A stretch of DNA of 64,000 nucleotides from Limisphaera sp049537155 (GTDB lineage: Bacteria > Verrucomicrobiota > Verrucomicrobiia > Limisphaerales > Limisphaeraceae), in assembly GCF_049537155.1 (NCBI RefSeq), contig NZ_JBMVQZ010000007.1, forward strand, positions 62,001 to 126,000. The letters are read 5' to 3'. Positions 31,698 to 40,998 of the stretch are shown piece by piece. The notes under the pieces were generated by a model. That model was given only the letters and a program-made list of their open reading frames with translations, made no database searches and was not told where the DNA came from. Both the position numbers and the translations under genes were made by a program. Positions within the stretch are counted from its first letter, which is position 1. Every line of letters starts with the position of its first letter.

Positions 31698-32441
31698 TCA
31701 CCAACGAAGTTCGCGGGGTGGGATGCGGACCGGGTTGCGGCGCTGGTGTTGGATGCGTCCGTCCATGAGATGGATGACGCGGTCGGCCATGTCTGCGATG
31801 ACCGCGTTGTGGGTGATGACGACGGTGAGCGTGCCCAGCTCGCGGTTGACCCGTTCGATGGCCTCCAGGACAGCCACGCCGGTACGGACGTCGAGGGCGC
31901 CGGTCGGTTCGTCACACAACAGCACCGACGGGCGCTTGGCGATGGCACGGGCGATGGCCACGCGTTGTTGTTCGCCCCCGGAAAGTTGGGAGGGGAAGTG
32001 ATCCAGTCGCTCGCCGAGCCGGACCATGCGGAGGGCTTCTTCCGGGTCCATGGGATCGGGTGCCAGCTCGGTGATGAGGGCGACGTTTTCGCGTGCGGTG
32101 AGGCTGGGCATCAGGTTGTAGAACTGGAAGACGAAACCCACCGATTCGCGCCGGTAGCGGGTGCGTTCCGCGTCGGAGGCGGTGGCCAGGTCGCGTCCTC
32201 GAAAGCGGATGACGCCGCTGGTGGGGACGTCCAGGCCGCCCAGTTGATTCAGCAGGGTGGTCTTGCCGCTGCCGGAGGGACCGAGCAGGACGACGAATTC
32301 TCCCGGATAAAGTTCCAGGTCCACTCCGTCCAGCGCACGCACGGCCGCGGGGCCGCTGCCGTAGATCTTGGTCAGGCCCCGCGCTTCCAAAAGCGGTTTT
32401 GCCGGGCTGTTTGCCTCCGGTTCGGTGACCTCCGGTTGCAC
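31698..32441 (-). CDS. ABC transporter ATP-binding protein (LolD/MacB type)
   Basis: ATPase of the upstream-permease pair. Walker A GPSGSGKTTLLNQLGG, Q-loop FVFQFYNLMPSLTARENV, signature LSGGEQQRVAIARAIAKRP, Walker B VLLCDEPTGALD and the H-loop VVITHN are intact. The FNLMPxLTxxENV-like Q-loop stretch and short size match the LolD/MacB group. The frame is open far upstream; GTG 32441 gives a 247-residue protein starting near the first strand, but no clear ribosome-binding site was found, so the N-terminus is uncertain. Confidence 0.9.
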   Translation of the reverse strand: MQPEVTEPEANSPAKPLLEARGLTKIYGSGPAAVRALDGVDLELYPGEFVVLLGPSGSGKTTLLNQLGGLDVPTSGVIRFRGRDLATASDAERTRYRRESVGFVFQFYNLMPSLTARENVALITELAPDPMDPEEALRMVRLGERLDHFPSQLSGGEQQRVAIARAIAKRPSVLLCDEPTGALDVRTGVAVLEAIERVNRELGTLTVVITHNAVIADMADRVIHLMDGRIQHQRRNPVRIPPRELRW

Positions 32442-32592
32442 GGCCGGCAGTGTGACAAATCGCCGGCAGGCGCGGCAACGGACAAGCCCCGCTCCAGGGT
32501 CCGGTTTCGCCACGCGCCACGGACGGGCAGCGATCCCACGGCGGCCATGCGTGAGACGGCAACGGGGGAGGAAGTGCGCGGGCCGGAGGAGT

Positions 32593-33600
32593 TCAGCGGA
32601 TGGCCACGGAGCGCATGGACAGGACGCGCGAGGGCCCGCCGGGAGGGATGTTTCCCTGCGGGGAAGGGGGTGCTGCGGCCGGGCCGGCCGGGTCGGGCCG
32701 TTGGGCGCCGGCCGGAGCTCCGGCTGTTTTGTTGCGCCGGTATTCGGACGGGCGCCATCCGATCCACCGGGTGAACGCGTTGGAGAAGACAAAGGGGTTT
32801 TGGTAGCCGACCTGGTGGGCGATGGCTTCCACCGTCAGCTCGGTGGTGGCGAGGAGTTCGGCTGCGCGGCGCATGCGCAGGTAGATGACCTGGTGCATGG
32901 GGCTGCGACCGAGTTGCCGGCGGCACAGTCGGCGCAGGTGTTCGCGGCTGTAGCCGGCCTCGAGCGCCAGCTTTTCCAGGGTCCACGGCTCGGCCAGCCG
33001 TGCCTCGACCCGTTCCCACAGTGCACGCAGTTGGTCGGGCTGATCCGAGGGCCGCGCAAAGCGCAGGACATAGGCGTGGATCAGGCGGCTCCACTCCATC
33101 ATGAGGCTGGGCTGGGCAGGTCCGTTGGACTCGCAGAGCAGGCCGCGGATGGCCGCAAGGAGGGGTTGGGGGTCGTAGGGGGCCATCACCGGGGAAGCCG
33201 CGTTTCCGAGGGGACGTTGATCCGGTGGCTGTTGATAGCAGACCCAGCAGAACTCCCAGGTGAAGCCCGGTATGGCCTCGAAGGCATTCAGGGTATGGGC
33301 CGGCAGCAGGCAGGCCCAACCGGCCCGACAGACCCGCCAGCGCCCGTCAATCAGGACGCGTCCCTTCCCGCCGGTGCAGGCCAGGAAGTAGGTGGTGGTC
33401 TGGCGGGTGCGGACGATTTTCATGGGGGCGGCGGTTTGCTGGATGCCGGTGTGGATGATGCCCAGGGTGTTAAGAGCGGGGCAGACAGGGAAGGATTCGA
33501 TCCATGGGCGCGGTTCCACCGCCGCAGCCCGGACACCTGTCAGGCGCGTGTGCGGGCCGAGGACCGTGAGGTCGGACCGGGGTGAGGGTCGCGCGCCCAT
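32593..33600 (-). CDS. AraC-family transcriptional regulator
   Basis: A 335-residue regulator with an N-terminal cupin-like sensing half (TYFLACTGGKGRVLIDGRWRVCRAGWACLLP) and a C-terminal double helix-turn-helix: WTLEKLALEAGYSREHLRRLCRRQLG then LTVEAIAHQVGYQNPFVFSNAFTRWIGWRPSEYR. A Pro-rich 35-residue tail follows. ATG 33600 is chosen because a promoter-like TTGCTC/TATGTT lies immediately upstream; ATG 33642 would place the start before that promoter. It is encoded just upstream of the ABC pair on the same strand and may control it; the sensed sugar is unknown. Confidence 0.92.
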   Translation of the reverse strand: MGARPSPRSDLTVLGPHTRLTGVRAAAVEPRPWIESFPVCPALNTLGIIHTGIQQTAAPMKIVRTRQTTTYFLACTGGKGRVLIDGRWRVCRAGWACLLPAHTLNAFEAIPGFTWEFCWVCYQQPPDQRPLGNAASPVMAPYDPQPLLAAIRGLLCESNGPAQPSLMMEWSRLIHAYVLRFARPSDQPDQLRALWERVEARLAEPWTLEKLALEAGYSREHLRRLCRRQLGRSPMHQVIYLRMRRAAELLATTELTVEAIAHQVGYQNPFVFSNAFTRWIGWRPSEYRRNKTAGAPAGAQRPDPAGPAAAPPSPQGNIPPGGPSRVLSMRSVAIR

Positions 33601-33614
33601 GACAACAACGCTAT

Positions 33615-33642
33615 AACATAGTCCGTTCGAGAGCCGGAGCAA
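33615..33642 (-). promoter_or_regulatory. Candidate promoter for the AraC-family gene
   Basis: On the minus strand TTGCTC (33642-33637), a 16-bp spacer and TATGTT (33620-33615), within the only AT-rich patch here. Transcription would start about 8 nt before ATG 33600, giving a nearly leaderless mRNA. Confidence 0.4.
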
Positions 33643-33795
33643 ATCTAATCCACGGCAGGTGGTTGGATGCCGAAGGCGGACAGGTTCCGCGGTTGCGGCG
33701 GTTCGGGAGCCGGGGCGGTTGGTGACGATGGTCCCCGGTGGGACGCTCCGGGTGAAGAGAGGGCTGACAGCGACAGCCTTGCCGGGGGGGTCAGC

Positions 33796-34161
33796 TCATG
33801 GTGGTGGCAATTGTGCCTTGAGTTGCTGGAGGCGCTGGCGTTGGTCGGGTGTGAGTGGGCGGTTTTCCAGCTCGGCCACGGCACGCCGTGCCTGATCGAA
33901 CTGGCCGCGCTGCACGAGGCTCTGTAGGAAGTCCAGGAGCCGCTGGGCGGCCACGGCGTCGGCTTCGGAGACCGTGTCGCTGGGCTGAGTGGGGGCTGCC
34001 GGGGCCGTGTCGGTGCCGGCGGGCGGTTCCGGGGTGGGCGGTGGAGGGGATGCACGGTTGCAGCCGAGGGCCAGGACAGCGACCGCGATCAGGGCCGGGG
34101 CCCAAGGGCACCGCCGTACGGGGCCTCGGCGGGGTGGGGGCGTGTGGAACGGGGCGTGCAT
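33796..34161 (-). CDS. Putative lipoprotein with a short helical tail
   Basis: A 121-residue protein with a basic n-region, hydrophobic PALIAVAVLALG and a lipobox cysteine (LALG-C) at about residue 34, then a Pro/Thr-rich linker. The C-terminal 60 residues (DAVAAQRLLDFLQSLVQRGQFDQARRAVAEL, then LTPDQRQRLQQLKAQL) look like one TPR-like helical pair. It starts 8 nt after the pseudopilin stop, so the two are probably co-transcribed. Not recognised beyond this; it may be an outer-membrane partner of the pseudopilin. Confidence 0.65.
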   Translation of the reverse strand: MHAPFHTPPPRRGPVRRCPWAPALIAVAVLALGCNRASPPPPTPEPPAGTDTAPAAPTQPSDTVSEADAVAAQRLLDFLQSLVQRGQFDQARRAVAELENRPLTPDQRQRLQQLKAQLPPP

Positions 34162-34169
34162 GGGACGGG

Positions 34170-34949
34170 TCACCACCAGAACACGGGCGAACCACCGCCC
34201 AGGGTTCGCGGGGTCATGGTCTCCCATTTGCGCCATTCGACGTGGCCATCCATCATGCCGGTATGGCCGCCGGCGGGTAGGTTGCCGCGCAGGTGTGCGG
34301 ACCGGTGCGGTTTGATGTAGCCGCCCTGGATCCAGGTCCAGTTGTAGGTGTGCCGCAGCATCGGGCTCATCTGGCCCGGGGCGGACATGGTGACGTCCGC
34401 CACCAGGACGCGTTGGGCCGGACCTTCGGTGATGGTGGTGTTGAAACCGACCGGGATGGTCGCTGATCGGATGAGGTCACGGTTCCAGTTGGTGGGGGCC
34501 AGGGTGGCGGTATTGGGGAAGGTCATGCAGTAGCCGAGGACCCGGTACGTGCCGGCGTAGTTCCAGAGATTCCAAAAATCCGTATTGTCAAAGTGGGGTT
34601 TGAGCCCCGGACAGTACCAGATCTGCCAGCTTTTACCAGCCTGCTCCATCGCCGTGCCCACGGGCGTGGGCATGTCCCAGGCCCAGAAACCGACGTTGCG
34701 GTTGTCCGGGAGCCGTTCGTTGTTCTCGCCGGCGTAGATGTAGAGCGCGGTGAGCATTTGTTTGACGTGATTGATGCAGCTGGCGCGGATTGCCCGTTCC
34801 TTGGCCTTGCCGAGGGCCGGCAGGAGCATGGCCGCCAGGATGGCGATGATGGCGATGACCACCAGCAGTTCGATCAGGGTGAATGCGGTGCGCGGTGTAT
34901 GCGGACCGTTCCGTTGGAGGGCGCGATCAGTGAACGCAGGCATGGCCAC
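34170..34949 (-). CDS. Type II pseudopilin with prepilin cleavage/methylation motif and C-terminal DGH
   Basis: A 259-residue type II secretion-like pseudopilin. The prepilin peptidase site lies before FTLIELLVVIAIIAILAAMLLPAL (Glu at mature position 5), after a positively charged leader. The globular body ends with GGHTGMMDGHVEWRKW, the H-x(n)-DGHV motif of the abundant planctomycete/verrucomicrobial pseudopilin family. These proteins occur in many copies per genome, often beside genes for exported degradative enzymes, and their role is not settled. A shorter start (MPAF) is possible. A strong hairpin separates it from the LamG gene upstream. Confidence 0.92.
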   Translation of the reverse strand: MAMPAFTDRALQRNGPHTPRTAFTLIELLVVIAIIAILAAMLLPALGKAKERAIRASCINHVKQMLTALYIYAGENNERLPDNRNVGFWAWDMPTPVGTAMEQAGKSWQIWYCPGLKPHFDNTDFWNLWNYAGTYRVLGYCMTFPNTATLAPTNWNRDLIRSATIPVGFNTTITEGPAQRVLVADVTMSAPGQMSPMLRHTYNWTWIQGGYIKPHRSAHLRGNLPAGGHTGMMDGHVEWRKWETMTPRTLGGGSPVFWW

Positions 34950-34973
34950 GATTCGGCGAAAACCCGGAGCGCG

Positions 34974-35025
34974 CCGGCGGCCGGCGATCCTCCCGTGGCA
35001 ATGGGAGGCCGGGGCCGGCCGCCGG
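34974..35025 (-). terminator. Long GC hairpin after the LamG gene
   Basis: A 12-bp perfect stem (CCGGCGGCCGGC 34974-34985 with 35014-35025) is capped, after a small internal loop, by a second perfect 6-bp stem (CCTCCC/GGGAGG, 34989-35008). On the minus strand it lies between the LamG stop and the pseudopilin start, and a GTTTTC run occurs about 15 nt later. It is best read as a terminator or processing hairpin. Confidence 0.55.
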
Positions 35026-35091
35026 CGGCCGATTCCCGAGTAGATTGGAGTGGGAAACCAACCTTTTCATTCCGGGCGTGTGAAGTGGACC

Positions 35092-38000
35092 TCATTTGCG
35101 CAGTCGGAAGTACTGCTGCGACCCGGAGAGCGGGACGGTGTACGGGCTGGTGGCGCCCGACACGTCCGTGTAGGGGCCCGTCACGGTGGGCGCCGACTGC
35201 AGGACGGCCTGTTCGTCGGTCCATGTCAGGACGAGGTTGTCGCCCTGCCGGATGCCTGTGAGGACAAGCGGCGCCGCCAGCGGTCCGACGGCGGGTGCAC
35301 CGTCGGGTCCGGCCGCCGTGTTGGCCGCGATTTGCGCGGGCGTCAACGCCCCGTGGTAGATGCGGAACTCGTCAATCTGGGCCAACAGGTAGGAGTCGGC
35401 CGAGTAGAGCGAGCGTCCGATGAAATTCCAGGCATCTTCGATGGCCGACAGATCGGCCGTGATGGGCAGGCGGACGACCTCGGTCCCGTCCAGGTAGAGC
35501 GCCAGGTAACGGTTGCCGGCGTCCGGGTCGGTCTGGAACACGCAGACGATGTGGCGGATGACGCCGTCGTTGAGGTCTCCCTGGGGCGCACCGGTGCTTG
35601 AGGTGACACCGACCTCGGCGCCCGGCGGGTTGATAGCGATGCGGTAGCTGGCACCGCCGGTGCGCGGGGCGAAGAAGATGTAGTCCACGCCCACGGGCCG
35701 TGCGCCGGCGCTGAAGGTGCCGAAGTCGAACAGCCGGGTCCAGTTGCCCGATGGCAGGAACTGGGCCCATGCCTCGATGGTGATGCTGGAGTAGCCGTCC
35801 ACGAGATACCGAGGCAGTTCCAGATAGGTGTTGCGCTCGCCGCTCAGGAGGACCACGCGATCCTCGACGATCTGGGCGTTGCCGTGGGGGATGGCATCCG
35901 CGCCGCCGACGAGGTCGTCGAAGTTGCCGTTGAAACTGTAGCGGTGCATGAGCGCGGTTTGTTTGGGTACCACCACCACCTGGCGGCTGGTGCTGACTCC
36001 GGCGTGGGTGGCGGTCAGCCTGGCCACGCCGGGTGCGACGGCCACGATGCGCCCGCCGGGCAGGACATCCAGCACACCGGGGTTGCCGGACTGCAGGGCT
36101 GCCACGCCGGTGAGGTTGATGTTGGCAGCGTTGGCCGCATCGCCGGTGACGGTCGGACGGGCTCGCGTGCCCTGGATCATGAGGGCCGGCACTTCCAAGC
36201 GCAGCCCGGTGAACGCCCCCGGATCGAGCCGGGGATTGTCGGGTCCGGCGGCCTGGCTGGTCCGGATTTGTTCGAGGGTGAGGGCTCCCTTGTAGATGCG
36301 GAACTCGTCCAGGGCGCCGACGAACAGGAGAGGTTCGCTGGTGGCGAGGGATTTGCCGATGTACGCAGCGGGACTCGTGACGGCCCACAGCGGGGCGGCC
36401 GCTCCGACGGTTTGCACGAGTTCGCCGTTCAGGTAGAGCGACATCTGCTGGCGTGCGCCATCGTAGACGGCCACCACGTGTTGGTAACCGGACAACAGGG
36501 CGTTCCAACCGCCGGAGAGCGTCCGGCCGCCGAGCAACACGCCGCTGTTGAGGGCGGGGCCGTTCAGCGAGATCTGGGTGACCGGAGCGGCGGCGTCGGC
36601 GTCACGGAGGGCCAGCCGGACGAAATTGGCGGCGCTCCCGTTGGGCAGGGTTTCGCCGAAGCTGTACAGATAGAGGGGCCCGCCCAATCCCGCGTAATTG
36701 GAGGCGTAGAACCAGGCCTCGACGGTGAGTGACTGGTAGTTGCTGACGATTCCCACGGGCAGCTCGAGGGTGTTCAATCCGTCGAAGACCGCCGTACCGT
36801 TGAAGACCATGCCGCCCTCCGGATTGGTCCCGTGCGCGTTGCCCACCGAATCCCTGGCGTCTGTGGTGAAACTGTAGCGGTGGGTGAGCACGGGCGGTGC
36901 GGGTGGCACGACCGTGACGGTGAGGCTGGTCGTTTGTCCGCCGAATGATGCGGTGAGATCAGCGGAGCCGACACCAACGGCGGTGACCTGACCGGCCGGT
37001 GTGACGGTGAGGATGTTGGTGTCACTGGAGCTGAAGGAGGCGCCGGCGGCGGTGACGTTGACCCCGGTGATGTTGGCGAAGTTGGCCAGGACTCCGGCGC
37101 TCTGGACGGCGCCGAGTTCCATCCGGGTCTGCGGGAGCAGCAGGGAGACGGACTGGAGCTGGCCCGGATCCCCGACCAGTTGGTCCGGTCCGGCAGCCGC
37201 GTGAATGGCGACCTGGAGGGCGGTCAGCGCATTGGACCAGATACGGAACTCGTCCACGCGCCCGCCCCAGTACGGATCCCCGCCGAACTGGGAACGGCCC
37301 AACCAGTTGTTGGTGGTGGAGCCCACGGTGAACGGGGAGTTCAGGAAGCCGGTGGCCGAGACGGCCACGGGCACGCCGTCCACGTAGAGGACGCCGCGAC
37401 GGGTTTCGGCATCGGTGGTGATGACCAGATGGGTCTTGCGCCCGACCCGGGGTCGGCCGCCCGCCGCGGTGGTCCACGTGAGTTGGTGTGTGCCTTCACC
37501 GCTTCCGGCGTTGTAGGCGAAACGGGTCTGGGTGGCGTTCACGCCCGGCACGGCCAGGAACATGTAGCGCGTCGTGCCGTTGCCGAAATCGAACACACGC
37601 GACCAGGTGGCGCTGCCGTCGTCGGTGATCCAGACCTCCCAGGAGATGGCGTGGAGGTTGGTCGTGAGATCGGGCGGAAAGGCGACGTAGGAACCGGTCA
37701 GGTCCGAGGACGGCAGGGTGGCGGCCGGCGGGACGGGATTGGGCAGGACCAACTCGCCGTCGGCCACGTACGCGGCGTTCATCAGGGTGCCGTGGGCGTT
37801 GCCGATCGAGTCGCTGGCGTCTGTGCTGAAGGAGTATCGGTGCAGCAGGGCCGCCGGAGGCGGGCCCACGGCGGTGAGGATCCGGCTCGCGCTGAACTGT
37901 TGGTAGGTGGCGGTGATGGTGGCGGTGGCTCCCGCAGTTGCGCCCACTCCGGTGACCAGGCCCGTTGGGCTGACCGTGAAGACCCCGGGATCACTAGACT

Positions 38001-39240
38001 GGAATGTGGCCTGGGCGGTGACGTCAGCCGTGGATCCGTCGTCGAAATGCGCCCTCACGAGGGCTTGGGCAAACCCATTCGTTTGGAGACGCTCGGGCAG
38101 TTGCAGGCTGATGGATTGCAGGGAGGCAGGGGGGACGGCACTGGCCGTGGGTGCGCCGGCCAAGGTGTAGTTGATCGTCGTCCCACTGCCAACGTACGAA
38201 TACACGGCCACGTGATAGGCGTGCGCACCGCTCAGGCCGGTGACGACCACCGAATTGCCCGATCCGGCGTAGACGACGAAGTTGCGGTAGCCGAGCTGGG
38301 ACCCGGCTCCGAACTGTGCGTCTGCCGTGTATTCGGTGAGGTCCGAGGGCTGTGCCGTGATCGGCCCGCCCTCGTGCATGAGGACCAGCGAACCGCTGCT
38401 GCCGGCCCCCGGGGTCCACTGGATGCGCAGCGCCCCCGGTCCGGCGTCGGCGGTGACGGTGAGATCGGTGGCGGGGGCGGCTTCGGTGCCGGCATGGACG
38501 TTGGGACCGGTCAGTTTGAAGTTGGAGAAGGCGGCGGTGAGGGTGTTGGCGCTGAAAGTGGCGTGGATGATGCCCACCTGGACGGGTTGGCCGTCCATGT
38601 CGGGTCGGTCCTGTTGATCGCGCAGGATCCATTCCTGGTCGGTCGTGGCGCGTTCGTATGCGTAGAAGGTGTTGCCCACGCGTTGGAGGCGGAGCCAGTA
38701 ATTGCTGTTGACCTCGAAGATGGGCCGCCGGACGGCGCCGCTGGTGTCGCCGTTGACTTCATTGCGGAAGTAGTTGGCGATGCCGAACTGGTCGAATCGC
38801 GTCCAGGATACGTAGTTCTCGGCGGGGCCGCCGTCGGTTGGGAGCCGGGCCATGAGGCCGGCGGTGTTGAAGGCGGTGGGATCGAATGGTGTGCCGATCA
38901 ACACCTCGGCGTCGAAATCGCCGTAGACGAGTTTGTACAGGAAGACGCCGTCGGCGTCCTGGAACTCCCAGTCGGTGGCCACCGAGGTGATCACCAGTTG
39001 GCTGGTGTCCACGTTGTTGGTCATGGCGACGGTGGAGCCGGGGCCGGACCCGCCGAGGCTGGCGTTGGGGATCTGACCGGCGCCGGTGTAAAGACCCTCC
39101 CAGAGCGTGCCCGGGAGACCTTCTGCCAGATAGTCGTGTGGCGTGTTGAAGTTGTCGCTGAAGGTGGCGGCGAATCCCCGCAGGGCGATGGTCAGTCCCC
39201 ATCCCAGCACCGCCCAGCCGAAGAGTCGGGTTGTTTTCAT
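35092..39240 (-). CDS. Very large exported LamG/Ig-like repeat protein
   Basis: A 1382-residue exported protein. A signal peptide (GWAVLGWGLTIALRGFAA) is followed by a concanavalin-like jelly-roll domain (about 25-245), a fibronectin-like region, and three alternating pairs of BIG2-type Ig-like domain and LamG domain. Each LamG module opens with HRYSF (LLHRYSFSTDASDSIGNAHG, LTHRYSFTTDARDSVGNAHG, LMHRYSFNGNFDDLVGGADA). A C-terminal domain ending VTGPYTDVSG then QQYFRLRK resembles terminal domains seen on exported verrucomicrobial proteins. It carries no catalytic motif; adhesion or polysaccharide binding is likely. No Shine-Dalgarno before ATG 39240. An upstream 23-bp element is shared with the gene starting at 48192. 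Confidence 0.85.
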   Translation of the reverse strand: MKTTRLFGWAVLGWGLTIALRGFAATFSDNFNTPHDYLAEGLPGTLWEGLYTGAGQIPNASLGGSGPGSTVAMTNNVDTSQLVITSVATDWEFQDADGVFLYKLVYGDFDAEVLIGTPFDPTAFNTAGLMARLPTDGGPAENYVSWTRFDQFGIANYFRNEVNGDTSGAVRRPIFEVNSNYWLRLQRVGNTFYAYERATTDQEWILRDQQDRPDMDGQPVQVGIIHATFSANTLTAAFSNFKLTGPNVHAGTEAAPATDLTVTADAGPGALRIQWTPGAGSSGSLVLMHEGGPITAQPSDLTEYTADAQFGAGSQLGYRNFVVYAGSGNSVVVTGLSGAHAYHVAVYSYVGSGTTINYTLAGAPTASAVPPASLQSISLQLPERLQTNGFAQALVRAHFDDGSTADVTAQATFQSSDPGVFTVSPTGLVTGVGATAGATATITATYQQFSASRILTAVGPPPAALLHRYSFSTDASDSIGNAHGTLMNAAYVADGELVLPNPVPPAATLPSSDLTGSYVAFPPDLTTNLHAISWEVWITDDGSATWSRVFDFGNGTTRYMFLAVPGVNATQTRFAYNAGSGEGTHQLTWTTAAGGRPRVGRKTHLVITTDAETRRGVLYVDGVPVAVSATGFLNSPFTVGSTTNNWLGRSQFGGDPYWGGRVDEFRIWSNALTALQVAIHAAAGPDQLVGDPGQLQSVSLLLPQTRMELGAVQSAGVLANFANITGVNVTAAGASFSSSDTNILTVTPAGQVTAVGVGSADLTASFGGQTTSLTVTVVPPAPPVLTHRYSFTTDARDSVGNAHGTNPEGGMVFNGTAVFDGLNTLELPVGIVSNYQSLTVEAWFYASNYAGLGGPLYLYSFGETLPNGSAANFVRLALRDADAAAPVTQISLNGPALNSGVLLGGRTLSGGWNALLSGYQHVVAVYDGARQQMSLYLNGELVQTVGAAAPLWAVTSPAAYIGKSLATSEPLLFVGALDEFRIYKGALTLEQIRTSQAAGPDNPRLDPGAFTGLRLEVPALMIQGTRARPTVTGDAANAANINLTGVAALQSGNPGVLDVLPGGRIVAVAPGVARLTATHAGVSTSRQVVVVPKQTALMHRYSFNGNFDDLVGGADAIPHGNAQIVEDRVVLLSGERNTYLELPRYLVDGYSSITIEAWAQFLPSGNWTRLFDFGTFSAGARPVGVDYIFFAPRTGGASYRIAINPPGAEVGVTSSTGAPQGDLNDGVIRHIVCVFQTDPDAGNRYLALYLDGTEVVRLPITADLSAIEDAWNFIGRSLYSADSYLLAQIDEFRIYHGALTPAQIAANTAAGPDGAPAVGPLAAPLVLTGIRQGDNLVLTWTDEQAVLQSAPTVTGPYTDVSGATSPYTVPLSGSQQYFRLRK

Positions 39241-39367
39241 GGGAAACGGTTACGGGTTACGGGTTTGGATCCGGCGCGGAAGGTGGGCCGTCGTCCGACC
39301 CGTGCCCTGCGCACACACCGACCGCGCACCGGGATCACGCCTCCACCATACGCCGTCCCGGTGATCT

Positions 39368-39410
39368 GCCCATGTCGCGGATGCACCCGGACATACTCCA
39401 AATGCACCCG
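39368..39410 (-). promoter_or_regulatory. Upstream element shared with the 48-kb exported-protein gene, plus direct repeat
   Basis: Positions 39368-39390 match 48263-48285 at 19 of 23 bases (identical GCCCATGTCG and CACCCGG ends). The half-site ATGCACCCG occurs at 39381-39389 and again at 39402-39410, 21 bp apart, so it falls on the same face of the helix. The element lies 128-170 bp upstream of the LamG gene. It looks like a binding site for a common regulator. Confidence 0.55.
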
Positions 39411-39508
39411 TGCCTTTCCCGAGGGGCTCCAGTGGTCCGGAAGCGTCATGCACTGACGAGTGGCAATCCGGCTTGCGACCGGCGCGGTCATGAGGCATTC
39501 GAAAGATC

Positions 39509-40921
39509 ATGAGCAGACCCGCCGATGATTCCGATGGGACGGTGGCCCGGCCTTTGCGTTTTCGGGTGCCTCACACGCTGGCGTTGTTGTTTTTGATCAT
39601 GATTGTCGCCTGGGCGGCGACGTGGGTGCTCCCGCAGGGGCGGTTCGAAACGGTGAGGAACGAACGGGGGCGCGCGGTGGTGGTGCCGGGGACCTATCAT
39701 CCGGTGGAGGAACGGGTGCGGCTGTGGCCGTGGGAGCTGTTTACCGTGGTGCCGCGCGCCATGGCGGATGCGCAGGGGATCATTTTTTTCCTGTTGATCG
39801 TGGGTGGGACGATCTCGGTGCTACGCGCCACCGGTGCGTTGGACGCGGGGATGCAACGGCTTTTGAGGGCCATGGGCGGGCGTCCGGGCTGGTTCGTGGC
39901 GGGGGCCACGGCCTTGTTTGCCGCGGTCTCGGCCACGTTGGGCTGTTCGACGGAGTACATCCCGCTGACGGGTCTGATGGTGGCGCTGTGTGCCGGGATG
40001 CGGTTGGACGCCCTCACAGCCTGCGGCGTGTTGGTGGGCGGGTACTGCATCGGGTACGGTGCGGCGTTGACGAATCCCTACACGGTGATCGTGGCGCAGG
40101 AAGTTTCCGGACTGCGCCCCACTTCGGGCCTGGGCTACCGGCTGGCGTGGTTCGTGCCGTTCGTGGTCACGGGGGTGCACCACATTTGGGCCCATGCGAG
40201 GAAGAACCTTTTGCCGGGTGCGGAAACGCCGGCGGGCCCGGTGCAGTTGCCTGTGGAGGGGTCGGAGGTGCCGGAGCTGACGTGGCGGCGCGGTCTGATC
40301 CTGCTGCTGGCGGCGGTGGTGTTGGTGACCATGGTCTGGGGGATTGCCGTGCGGGGTTGGTACCTGGTGGAGTTGAGTGCGCTCTGGCTGGGGCTGGCGG
40401 TGGTGGGCGGTTGGATGGGCGGGTTGGGCATGAACGGCACGGCCCAGCGTTTTGCCCAAGGGGCGGGCGACCTGGCCGCGGTGGCGTTGATGGTGGGGTT
40501 TGCCCGGTCCATCGCGTTTTTGTTGGAGGAGGGGCAGGTGCTGCACACGATCGTGTACGGTTTGTCCCGGCCGTTGGAGGGTTTGTCACCGGGCGTGGCT
40601 GCGGTGGGCATGTTGGTGGTGCAGACCGTGATCAATTGCTTCATTCCATCGGGCAGCGGACAGGCGTATGCCACCATGCCCATCATGGCGCCGGTGGCGG
40701 ACGTTCTGGGGTTGGAACGGCAGGTGGCCGTACTGGCCTATCAGTACGGGGACGGGTTCTCGAACATTCTGATCCCGACCAACATTGTCTTGATGGCCAT
40801 CCTGGGGATGGCCGGGGTTTCATACGAGCAGTGGGTGCGGTTTACGGCGCCGTTGTTGATCAAGTTGAGCGTGGTGGCCGCGGTCTCCTTGATGGTGGCG
40901 GTGTGGATCGGTTACCGGTGA
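39509..40921 (+). CDS. YfcC-family (DcuC/ArcD-like) membrane transporter
   Basis: A 470-residue transporter with about 12 membrane helices. It starts with the family-type FRVPHTLALLFLIMIVAWAATWVLPQGRFE, and has VGGTISVLRATGALDAGMQRLLRAMGGR, LGCSTEYIPLTGLMVALCAGMRLD, CIGYGAALTNPYTVIVAQEVSGL, and NCFIPSGSGQAYATMPIMAPVADVLG. Relatives carry C4-dicarboxylates, basic amino acids or peptide fragments. The neighbour encoding a large peptidase suggests uptake of amino acids or short peptides, but this is inference. It reads alone on the plus strand between two minus-strand exported-protein genes. Confidence 0.88.
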   Translation: MSRPADDSDGTVARPLRFRVPHTLALLFLIMIVAWAATWVLPQGRFETVRNERGRAVVVPGTYHPVEERVRLWPWELFTVVPRAMADAQGIIFFLLIVGGTISVLRATGALDAGMQRLLRAMGGRPGWFVAGATALFAAVSATLGCSTEYIPLTGLMVALCAGMRLDALTACGVLVGGYCIGYGAALTNPYTVIVAQEVSGLRPTSGLGYRLAWFVPFVVTGVHHIWAHARKNLLPGAETPAGPVQLPVEGSEVPELTWRRGLILLLAAVVLVTMVWGIAVRGWYLVELSALWLGLAVVGGWMGGLGMNGTAQRFAQGAGDLAAVALMVGFARSIAFLLEEGQVLHTIVYGLSRPLEGLSPGVAAVGMLVVQTVINCFIPSGSGQAYATMPIMAPVADVLGLERQVAVLAYQYGDGFSNILIPTNIVLMAILGMAGVSYEQWVRFTAPLLIKLSVVAAVSLMVAVWIGYR

Positions 40922-40998
40922 GGGCGGAGGGGACTGCGGGCGGCGGCGGAGGAGCGTTGGGTTGCCGGTCCGGGATGCGGCCGGGGGAGGGGGGTGTC

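Noticed and set aside
32442..32792. Long N-terminal extension of the ABC ATPase, with a CxxC stretch
   Set aside because: The extension overlaps the AraC-family coding region and is compositionally antisense-like; a start near GTG 32441 is more reasonable.
37180..39456. A 758-codon plus-strand frame antisense to the LamG gene
   Set aside because: No domain or signal; the LamG frame has repeated recognisable modules.
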